From Rudaea sp. 3F27F6 (GTDB lineage Bacteria; Pseudomonadota; Gammaproteobacteria; Xanthomonadales; Rhodanobacteraceae): a DNA stretch of 64,000 bases. Positions 53,558 to 60,945 of this stretch are shown here, piece by piece. The DNA lies in the NCBI RefSeq assembly GCF_005503555.1, contig NZ_SCNG01000002.1, forward strand, positions 1-64,000, written 5' to 3'. The notes below the pieces were generated by a model. That model was not told the origin of the DNA. It was given only the letters and a program-made list of their open reading frames with translations, and did not search any database. Both the position numbers and the translations under genes were made by a program. Numbering within the stretch: the first letter of the stretch is position 1; each line of letters starts with the position of its first letter.

Positions 53558-54167
53558 GATTCGTACTCCCCAATCGTGGAAACTCAAGTGATGTCGTCTT
53601 GATGCGGCAATGACGGGTTGCCGCACCTTGTTGTCGGAATTCCACGCGGCCGCATGCGCATGACGTCTGCGAGCCGGCCGCATTGCAGTACCGTTTGAGA
53701 ATACTCATCGCCCAAGCGCAGGAACCAATGAAAAGACCAGCACCCGGCATAGCTGTGGGTTATGGTTTTTCATCGATTGCCGCGGCGCATCATCCTTTGG
53801 AAAACCGCGATCTGACGCGGAAATTCGTCGGTCTGCGCAAGCGCGGGCGCGTGCGGTTCGGCAAGCAAGAACCGTCTCTACAAGCCGATGCCTAGCCGAT
53901 ACGATCTTCGCCGTCTCGCAGCGATCGGCATGCCTTTGGACGGCTGAAATCGCCAGGCTTGGGAGCGACGGTCACTGCGCAGCTAGCGCGTTTTTCACGC
54001 CATCGGAATACGGTGTGCTGCGCATGGATGGGAATGACAACGACGTAGGGCCGGCTGCAGCTACGGCGCGGGGTCACGCGGGCATTGGGCAATCCGTTCG
54101 AGAGCAAACAACTTGCAGCTGATATCCCGCCCGATCGGGCATGCCATCGAGTAGTTCGGAGAACAGA
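53558..54167. other. Divergent intergenic region, 610 bp
   Basis: This holds copy B of the shared promoter (53698-53765) for the receptor. The rest, up to the M61 peptidase start, shows no supported gene. Confidence 0.6.
53698..53765 (-). promoter_or_regulatory. Shared promoter module, copy B (Oar-like receptor)
   Basis: On the minus strand: CCATAAC-N5-GCTATGC (palindrome 53749-53763, ATAGC-N5-GTTAT on the plus strand), TTTTCATTGG ending at 53725, then after 21 bases TATTCT (53703-53698). The geometry matches copies A, C and D. The -10 is 140 bp before the ATG. Confidence 0.85.
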
Positions 54168-56066
54168 ATGAAACGGCTGACATGGTGGCTTGGTGCGGTG
54201 GTCCTAGCAGCGTGCATGCCGTGCATGGCCGAGACAGGCAAACAAGGCACACTCGGCACCGTCGAGTTGACGGTACGTCTGCCGAACCCCGGCCAGAAGA
54301 TTCTCTATGTGCGCGAAATCATCCCGGCCGAACCGGGATCGTTGACGCTGTACTACCCGAAGTGGATTCCGGGCGATCACTCGCCGGACGGCAGCATCGA
54401 CGAGGTCATGGGTTTTGCATTCACGGCCGGCGGCCGGCGCATCGAATGGCAGCGCGATGAACTCGACCGGTTTGCGTTCCATCTGACCGTGCCTCAGGGC
54501 GAGCACCAGGTCGAGATCGGTTTCCAGTTTCCGGGCGGCAATCGCGTGACGCCGAACCTCATGGACCTTACCTGGGATCAACTCGCGCTGTATCGCGCCG
54601 GTTCTCCGACCAAGGAACAGATATTCCAACCGACGCTGGTCATTCCCGCCGACTGGCAATATGCGAGCGTGCTGGAGACGGCCGCACGCGACGGCGAACG
54701 CATTGCGTTCAAGCCGGTGCCGTTCAATACACTCGTCGATTCGCCGGTGATTGCCGGCAAATATTTCCGCACGGTCGATCTGACGCCGGCAGACTCGTCG
54801 GTGCATCGCTATCTCGACTTGGTCGGCGACGACGCCGCGGCGATCGCGATGTCCGACAGCCAGATCGCCGGCTATCGGCATCTGGTCGAACAGGCGCAGG
54901 CACTGTTCCGCTCGCATCACTATGACAGCTACCATTTTCTGCTGACCTTGAGCGACTACACTTCGGTCGGCGGCCTGGAGCATCATCAGTCGAGTGACGA
55001 TCGCGCGCGCGGCGGCTCGAAGATGCTCGCCGACGCCGGCCATTTCATGCTCGACGGCTCGCTGCTGCCGCACGAATACACGCACTCGTGGAACGGCAAG
55101 TTCATGCGCCCCGAAGGATTGTGGCAGCCCGATTTCGAGCAGCCTCAATACACCCAGCTGCTGTGGGTCTACGAGGGCCTCACCGTCTATCTGGGCGACG
55201 TGCTGACGGCGCGCAGCGGACTGTGGTCGGCGGATACCTGGCGCGAGGCATTCGCTTACCGCGCCGCGTCGATGGTGCACCATGCCGGCCGCGCATGGCG
55301 GCCGCTGATCGACACGACCACCGCGGTCAATTACGGCTCGCCCAATGCCTGGTCGAACTGGCGCCGCGGCAACGATTTTTATCCCGAAGGCGAATTGCTC
55401 TGGCTGGCGGTGGACGCGAAGATCCGCGAGCTGAGCCGCGAACGGCGCTCGATCGACGATTTTGCCCAGAGTTTCTTTGGCGTCGACGACGGCAGCTTCG
55501 TCACGCATACCTACACGTTCGACGATGTCGTCGCCGCGCTCTACAAAGTGCAGCCGTTCGATTGGCAGAAATTTCTGCGCGCTTGGATCGACGGTATCGG
55601 TGAACAAGTGCCGCTGCTGTCCGGCATCGAAGCCAGCGGTTGGCGGCTGGTCTATACCGATACGCCTTCCGGCTACGAAAGCGCGCTGGAAAACGTCGGC
55701 ATGGGCGAACTCGAGGGCAAAGGCTTCAACGAAATGTTCTCGATCGGCATGTTCCTGCACAAGGACGGCAAAATCGTCGATGTGCTCTGGGACGGCCCGG
55801 CATTCAACGGTGGCCTCGCGCCAAATATGAAACTCGTCTCGGTCAACGACCGCGACTTCAGTCCGGCCGTGCTACGCGAAGAGATCGCGCGCGCACAGAA
55901 GAGCAAGAAGCCCTTGCAACTGCGCGTTGAGAACGACGGCGTGAGCGAGCTTCATGCGATCCGCTACGACGGTGGTCTGAAGTACCCGCATCTGGTCCGT
56001 GTGCCCGGCAAGACCGACTATCTGCAACGGATTCTCGCCGCCAAACCCGTCGGCAAAGGTTCGTGA
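54168..56066 (+). CDS. M61-family aminopeptidase (glycyl aminopeptidase-like), probable lipoprotein
   Basis: 632 residues from the ATG at 54168 (GGAGAAC upstream). The N terminus MKRLTWWLGAVVLAACMPC has a lipobox-like LAAC. The peptidase domain carries HEYTH (H302-H306, in LPHEYTHSWNG) and the glutamate ligand in VYEGLTVYLGD. The C-terminal part has a PDZ-like domain (GMFLHKDGKIVDVLWDGPAF, KLVSVNDRDF). M61 enzymes remove N-terminal Gly or Ala from peptides. It is divergent from the Oar-like receptor and upstream of the transglutaminase and YkuD genes on the same strand. It should act in the periplasm on peptides that enter by that receptor. It is the only ordinary L-peptidase here. Confidence 0.9.
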   Translation: MKRLTWWLGAVVLAACMPCMAETGKQGTLGTVELTVRLPNPGQKILYVREIIPAEPGSLTLYYPKWIPGDHSPDGSIDEVMGFAFTAGGRRIEWQRDELDRFAFHLTVPQGEHQVEIGFQFPGGNRVTPNLMDLTWDQLALYRAGSPTKEQIFQPTLVIPADWQYASVLETAARDGERIAFKPVPFNTLVDSPVIAGKYFRTVDLTPADSSVHRYLDLVGDDAAAIAMSDSQIAGYRHLVEQAQALFRSHHYDSYHFLLTLSDYTSVGGLEHHQSSDDRARGGSKMLADAGHFMLDGSLLPHEYTHSWNGKFMRPEGLWQPDFEQPQYTQLLWVYEGLTVYLGDVLTARSGLWSADTWREAFAYRAASMVHHAGRAWRPLIDTTTAVNYGSPNAWSNWRRGNDFYPEGELLWLAVDAKIRELSRERRSIDDFAQSFFGVDDGSFVTHTYTFDDVVAALYKVQPFDWQKFLRAWIDGIGEQVPLLSGIEASGWRLVYTDTPSGYESALENVGMGELEGKGFNEMFSIGMFLHKDGKIVDVLWDGPAFNGGLAPNMKLVSVNDRDFSPAVLREEIARAQKSKKPLQLRVENDGVSELHAIRYDGGLKYPHLVRVPGKTDYLQRILAAKPVGKGS

Positions 56067-56139
56067 GGCCATCGGCGCGCGGTGTATCGTCGATCGGATC
56101 AAGACGTGGCGAAGCAAAGGACCAAGCAAGGTGCATGAC

Positions 56140-57654
56140 ATGCGAAATCCGCGACTGACCGGCGCAACGCGCGACTCGCGTTCGTGCGCGGCGATGCTGA
56201 CCGCGCTGCTAGCTCTGGCATTGCCGGCGGCGGCCTCCGACCTTTCTTCCCCGGATGCCGGCAGCGGCGATCTGAATACGATCGTCGATCTCGTGACCGC
56301 CGGGCAATTCCAAGCCGCCGAGGCGCGCATCGATGCCGATCTGAAACAGCCCGGGCTGTCCGCGGAGACGCGCCGGGCATTCGAATTCCAGCGCGAACGC
56401 ATGACACGCATACGCGACGATTTCAGCCTGGATGCCGATCAAGTCAAATCGAAACTGCGCGAGCAAATTCCCGATCTCGCCGATGCCGATTTTGTTCGAT
56501 GGGATCGGCAAGACTTGTTCGAGCACATGCTCATCGACGGTGAGCGAAGGTACTTCCAGCGTTCGCCGTCCAATCTGTTTCGGCTGAGCACCGAAGCGCG
56601 CGCACGCAGCAAAGGTCTCTCACCGTTCGCCGACAACGGCCTGCCGAAAGACATCAACGATCGCTATGCCGAGGACGACGGGAAGACGCTTCGGCAGGCG
56701 CTCGCGACGAATCGGTCCAGCGTGCTGCCGCAGCGCGTGAAGGTGACGCAAAGCCTGACTGTGAACGCCGACGCCGTGCCGGCCGGCAAAACCATTCGCG
56801 CCTGGATCCCCTACCCGCGCGCCATTCCGGGCCAGCAAGAGCAAATCCGCTTCATCGCCAGCCAGCCGTCGACCCGTCGCATCGCACCCGAATCGGCCTT
56901 GCAGCGCACGATCCATCTCGAACGCACGGCACAGGCCGGCAAGCCGACGGTGCTTTCGGTGACCTACGAGGTGACGCTCTTCGCGCAGTATCACGCGATC
57001 GATGCCGACAGGGTCGTGCTGGCGAATATCACACCGGAGCTTGCGCCGTTCACCGCCGAGCGGGCGCCGCATATTGTGTTCACCGAGCCGCTGCGCGTGT
57101 TCTCGCGTCAGGTGGTCGGCGATACCGTCAATCCCTATCGCATCGCGCAGAAGATCTTCGCGGCGGTGGACGAAATCCCGTGGGCCGGCGCTCTCGAATA
57201 TTCCACCATCGCCAACCTGAGCAGCTACACGCTGCAAGCCGGCCACGGCGACTGCGGCGAGCAGACCATGCTGCTGATCGGGTTGATGCGCATGAACGGC
57301 ATCCCGGCGCGCTGGCAGTCGGGTTGGACCTTCACCGACGGCGACTACAACAATATCCACGACTGGGCCGAGATTTATCTGGCCCCGTACGGCTGGATTC
57401 CCGTCGACGTCACCTACGGCCGGCTCGATGTTGCCGACCCGCCGCTGAAATGGTTTTACCTCGGCGGCCTCGACAATTTCCGCATCGCCTTCAACGACGA
57501 CTTTTCCCAGGACTTCGTTCCGCCGAAGCAATTCTTCCGCTCCGACACCGTCGATTCGCAACGCGGCGAAGTCGAATGGGAAGGAGGCAATCTGTACTAC
57601 GACCAATGGAACTACGACTTCAGTTGGAAGATTCTGGCGCCGAGACGAGATTGA
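56140..57654 (+). CDS. Secreted transglutaminase-like protein
   Basis: 504 residues from the ATG at 56140 (AAGGTG seven bases upstream). A signal peptide ends LPAAAS near residue 29. After an alpha-helical region (residues 35-120) and a beta-sandwich (VKVTQSLTVNADAVPAGKTI), the core domain has the catalytic triad: cysteine in GHGDCGEQTMLLIG (C372), histidine in NIHDWAEIY (H407) and aspartate in IPVDVTYG (D423). Bacterial members are papain-like peptidases or amidases rather than cross-linkers. It follows the M61 gene by 73 bp in the same direction, suggesting an operon for extracytoplasmic peptide processing. Substrate not known; gamma-glutamyl or murein peptide bonds are attractive candidates. 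Confidence 0.88.
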   Translation: MRNPRLTGATRDSRSCAAMLTALLALALPAAASDLSSPDAGSGDLNTIVDLVTAGQFQAAEARIDADLKQPGLSAETRRAFEFQRERMTRIRDDFSLDADQVKSKLREQIPDLADADFVRWDRQDLFEHMLIDGERRYFQRSPSNLFRLSTEARARSKGLSPFADNGLPKDINDRYAEDDGKTLRQALATNRSSVLPQRVKVTQSLTVNADAVPAGKTIRAWIPYPRAIPGQQEQIRFIASQPSTRRIAPESALQRTIHLERTAQAGKPTVLSVTYEVTLFAQYHAIDADRVVLANITPELAPFTAERAPHIVFTEPLRVFSRQVVGDTVNPYRIAQKIFAAVDEIPWAGALEYSTIANLSSYTLQAGHGDCGEQTMLLIGLMRMNGIPARWQSGWTFTDGDYNNIHDWAEIYLAPYGWIPVDVTYGRLDVADPPLKWFYLGGLDNFRIAFNDDFSQDFVPPKQFFRSDTVDSQRGEVEWEGGNLYYDQWNYDFSWKILAPRRD

Positions 57655-57684
57655 AAGCCCCGCAGTGCAAAGAGCGGTTTTGGC

Positions 57685-57806
57685 CACGGATAACACGGAT
57701 AACACGGATAACACGGATAACACGGATAACACGGATAACACGGATAACACGGATAAAGCATAGATCTAAATTTTTCTTGATCCGTGTTATCCGTGTAATC
57801 CGTGGC
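57685..57806. repeat. 9-bp tandem repeat array with inverted partner (long hairpin)
   Basis: Eight copies of CACGGATAA fill 57685-57756. After 24 bases, 57781-57806 holds inverse copies (TCCGTGTTATCCGTG...), so the array can fold with its end: 27 of about 29 pairs are kept. It lies between the transglutaminase and YkuD genes. It is not coding on either strand. Confidence 0.85.
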
Positions 57807-57910
57807 AAAAATGCTCTTGAACTTAGCAACGAGTTTGCCCAGCGACCAAGGTCCAGCGTCAACCGGGAACGACTTCGCAATCCTTCGTTTCATCCACTTC
57901 GCAGGTTCGC

Positions 57911-58699
57911 ATGCATCACGAGCACCGTCGCAATTTTTTAATTCCGTGGCTGCTTTCGGCCGTCGCACTGTATCTCGCTGGCTGCGCCACGCGCGCGCCG
58001 CAAGTGCCATCGCGAGAGTCGCCCTGGCGGGATTCACGCCAGCTCGTGCTCGTGACTATTGCGGATTGGAATACGAACCGCGGCAGTCTGCGCACCTATT
58101 CGCGCGAGGGCGATCGCTGGCATGCCGCGGACACGGCACAACCGGTCACGATCGGACACGCCGGTGCTGCCTGGGGATTGGGCTTGAATGAAACGCATGG
58201 CGACGGTCCGATCAAACACGAAGGCGACGGCCGCAGCGCCGCAGGCGTATTCCGCATCGGCGAGGCGTTCGGCTACGGCAACCGCGCAGACACCGGGTTG
58301 GCTTACCGCGCTCTGCAGGCGTCCGACTATTGCATCGATGTCGACGGCTCGCCGTCTTACAACCGGATCGTCGATGCCAACACGGTCGATGCCACCGGTT
58401 CCAGCGAACCGATGCGGCGCGATCTGCATTTGAACGGCGATCAACATTATCGCCTCGGCTTCGTGATCGAGCACAACGCGGCCGGCAAGCGCGGTGCGGG
58501 CAGTTGTATTTTTGCGCATCTATGGCAATCGCCCACGGATACCACGGCAGGCTGCACCGCGATGAGCGATGCCACGATGACGCATTTGCTCGCGTGGCTG
58601 AAGCGCGAAGATGCCCCCATCTTCGTGCTGCTGCCTGAGCGCGAGTACACGCGCCTGCATGTCGAATGGGGCCTCCCGCCGCCGGAGGTGCAGCTATGA
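57911..58699 (+). CDS. YkuD-family L,D-transpeptidase-like lipoprotein
   Basis: 262 residues with a lipobox in YLAGC near residue 25. The catalytic domain resembles the YkuD/YafK type: the HGDGPIKHEGDGRSAAGVFR stretch, then the active-site text with GSCIFAHLWQSPTDTTAGCT, where the second cysteine (C215) is the expected nucleophile, with histidine in FAHLW. Such enzymes form or cut L,D-bonds in peptidoglycan (DAP-DAP or lipoprotein links) from the periplasm. The gene ends in an ATGA overlap with the following amino-acid symporter gene, so the two are translationally coupled. This is an unusual pairing that places murein cleavage with glutamate-type import. Confidence 0.87.
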   Translation: MHHEHRRNFLIPWLLSAVALYLAGCATRAPQVPSRESPWRDSRQLVLVTIADWNTNRGSLRTYSREGDRWHAADTAQPVTIGHAGAAWGLGLNETHGDGPIKHEGDGRSAAGVFRIGEAFGYGNRADTGLAYRALQASDYCIDVDGSPSYNRIVDANTVDATGSSEPMRRDLHLNGDQHYRLGFVIEHNAAGKRGAGSCIFAHLWQSPTDTTAGCTAMSDATMTHLLAWLKREDAPIFVLLPEREYTRLHVEWGLPPPEVQL

Positions 58700-59937
58700 G
58701 CGCAACGACGCGGGTGTTGATCGGGCTGGTGTTCGGCGCGGTCGTCGGTCTGGCTTTGGACGCCTACAACACCTCCGTGGCGCTCAGTGCGGCCGACTGG
58801 ATTCAACCGTTCGGACGCTTGTGGCTCAACGCCTTGCAGATGACCGTGGTGCCGCTGGTGTTTGCCCTGGTGGTCGTCGGCGTGAATGCGGCCAGCGATG
58901 CGGCCGCTTCGGGACGTATTGCACGGCGCGCGCTCGTGGTGTTCGTGGTACTGCTGGCAATCGGCGTCGCTGTCGCTGCAGTGATGGCGCCATTGTTGTT
59001 CGGCCTGTTCAACCGCCATCCTTCGTTGACCGCCGCACTCAGTGGCGCGGTCGCACCGCAGACACCGCTCGCTGCGCAGGGAGTCGGCTGGGCCGACTGG
59101 CTCAACGGCATCGTGCCGAGCAACGCGCTGATGGCCGCCGCGCAAAGCGCGATGTTGCCGCTGGTGGTGTTCGCCTTGTTCTTCGGCTTTGCGCTGTCGC
59201 GCATCGAAGCGGCGCGGCGCGAACTCGTGGTGTCGTTTTTCCAGGCCATCGCCGATGCGATGATCGTGACCGTGCGCTGGGTGTTGTGGGCGGCGCCGCT
59301 CGGCGTGTTTGCCCTGATCCTGGCTGTGTGCGCGCGGGCCGGCATACATATGATCGGCGCACTCGGCGTCTATGTGCTCGTGGAGTGCACGCTGTATCTG
59401 ATGGTCACGCTGTTGATGCTCGCGGTGGCCTGGTTGTGGGGCCGCGAACGTCTGCGACGCTACATTCCCGCGCTGATTCCCGCACAGATCGTGGCCGCAA
59501 GCACGCAGTCGTCGCTGGCCTCGCTGCCGGCCATGCTCGAAAGCACCGTGCAGCGTCTGGGTCATCCGCAGCATATCGCCGCGCTGGTGTTGCCAATGGC
59601 GGTGAGCCTGTTCCGCCTGACGAGCCCGGTGCAATACGTCACCTCCGCATGCTTTATCGCCTGGGCTCTCAATATCGATCTCGGGCCCGCACAGCTCGTC
59701 GCGGGCGCGGCGCTCGCGGTGGTCATCAGCCTCGGTTCGGTCGGCCTGCCGGGACAGGTGAGTTTTATGGCGACCAATCTGCCGGTCGCGCAGGCGATGG
59801 GCGTGCCGGTCGGCCCGCTCGCACTGATGCTCGCCGTGGACACACTGCCCGACGCCATCGCCACTCTCGGCAATGTCACGGCCGACATCACCGCGGTCAG
59901 CGTGGTGACTCACCAATCTTCGTCGGATGCGGTATGA
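58696..59937 (+). CDS. Dicarboxylate/amino-acid:cation symporter (DAACS, GltP-like)
   Basis: 413 residues, about eight membrane helices with two re-entrant loops. The substrate motifs are TQSSLASLPAML (HP1, the serine-rich stretch) and VISLGSVGLPGQ (HP2). TM7 reads FRLTSPVQYVTS, where canonical carriers have NMDGT; this change suggests an altered substrate. The ATG overlaps the YkuD gene stop and has GGAGGTG in front, so it is made with it. It imports acidic amino acids or dicarboxylates with Na+ or H+ across the inner membrane. Together with GltS it gives two glutamate-type transporters within 12 kb. Confidence 0.9.
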   Translation: MSATTRVLIGLVFGAVVGLALDAYNTSVALSAADWIQPFGRLWLNALQMTVVPLVFALVVVGVNAASDAAASGRIARRALVVFVVLLAIGVAVAAVMAPLLFGLFNRHPSLTAALSGAVAPQTPLAAQGVGWADWLNGIVPSNALMAAAQSAMLPLVVFALFFGFALSRIEAARRELVVSFFQAIADAMIVTVRWVLWAAPLGVFALILAVCARAGIHMIGALGVYVLVECTLYLMVTLLMLAVAWLWGRERLRRYIPALIPAQIVAASTQSSLASLPAMLESTVQRLGHPQHIAALVLPMAVSLFRLTSPVQYVTSACFIAWALNIDLGPAQLVAGAALAVVISLGSVGLPGQVSFMATNLPVAQAMGVPVGPLALMLAVDTLPDAIATLGNVTADITAVSVVTHQSSSDAV

Positions 59938-60028
59938 AGAAGCGGGTCTTTTAGGCCGTTTGCAGCGCGACGCGCACTGCAGTGAATCAACTCAACCAAG
60001 CTCGTTGAGAGTGCGTGCCCGCGCCCGA

Positions 60029-60424
60029 TCAATCCATGACTGCAATCGCATCGACCTCGATCAGGTACCCCGGTGACAGCGACGCCACGCCGAGCACGAC
60101 GTCCGCGGGCTTGTGGGTGCCGAACAACGCAATCCGGGCTGCTTCGATAATCGGCAAACAGGTATCGCGATCGTAATTGACGACATAGATCGTGATCCTC
60201 GCGACCTGGTCCGGCCTGGCGCCCGCAGCGGCAAGCGCACGACCGAGATTGGCGTAGACCTGGCGCGCCTGGGCCGCAAGATCGCCTTCGCCGACGAGCT
60301 TGCCGTGAATGTCTTCGGGTTCCTGTCCCGCGATAAATACCAATTTGCTGCCCGTTGCAACGACGACCTGCGTGTACGTTTGCTGCGGCGGTAGATCGGC
60401 GGGATTGATGCACTTGAGCGTCAT
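60029..60424 (-). CDS. RidA-family protein lacking the catalytic arginine
   Basis: 131 residues covering the whole RidA/YjgF fold (LVFIAGQEPEDIHGKLVGEG, ANLGRALAAAGARPDQVARI, LSPGYLIEVDAIAV). Canonical RidA uses Arg105 (in PARSCVEV) to bind the imine substrate. Here the aligned text is HKPADVVLGV, with Asp in that position. Enamine/imine deaminase activity is therefore unlikely, and it may belong to one of the arginine-less Rid subgroups. It is convergent with the DAACS gene and stands at the end of the D-amino-acid locus, where PLP enzymes would create reactive enamines. Confidence 0.87.
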   Translation of the reverse strand: MTLKCINPADLPPQQTYTQVVVATGSKLVFIAGQEPEDIHGKLVGEGDLAAQARQVYANLGRALAAAGARPDQVARITIYVVNYDRDTCLPIIEAARIALFGTHKPADVVLGVASLSPGYLIEVDAIAVMD

Positions 60425-60945
60425 GGACTACTTCTCCTGAGTGGTGGCTGCTGTCGGCTCGAAAAAAAATCACACCTGGTTACACAGATGCACGCAGCGT
60501 CAACGAGATTCTTGCATAGCGCTTCAAGTGGCGCGTGGGTTCCAAGGATGCCGGCTGCGCAATGATTGCGAGAAGCTCGTCTTCAGCATGGAGCATTTCT
60601 TGGACATGGTCGCCACCTTTCCGAGCTGTCGATTGCTCCCTTACTAAAAAGTTATGGATTCCTAAATTGCTGCCAATGCAGAACCGCAAGACCAACTTTT
60701 CTGCGCAGATAAGTGGTTCCTGGCGAATTATCAAAAGCGGCTCCTCGGCCATACCATAAATACAATAGTATGATTAATATGATTATTGGACTGCAGCGTG
60801 CCGGGGTCGCGCATTGTCGCGAACCGCACTCCCGCCGCCCATGGTGACGAATTGCATGCCGGCAGTTCCAGCTCGCACCAGCCTCAATCGTGTCGAGCGG
60901 GACTTCGTCAATTGAATCGTTTGACCACACGAGGGAGGGATGGCG
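60425..60945. other. Intergenic region, 521 bp, partly AT-rich
   Basis: This lies between the RidA-like gene and the alpha-galactosidase. The stretch 60640-60790 is AT-rich and should include the GH27 gene promoter. Short open frames on both strands have no recognisable content. Confidence 0.5.

Noticed and set aside
50705-53602. 965-residue open frame on the plus strand
   Set aside because: It is antisense to the Oar-like receptor, has no domain and an Arg/Val/Asp-rich composition typical of shadow frames in GC-rich DNA.
57685-57756. CRISPR-like reading of the 9-bp array
   Set aside because: The units are 9 bp and directly adjacent with no spacers, so it is a simple tandem repeat.
60480-60752. 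90-residue minus-strand frame in the region upstream of the alpha-galactosidase
   Set aside because: There is no start signal and no recognised similarity. It could be a decayed fragment but cannot be supported.
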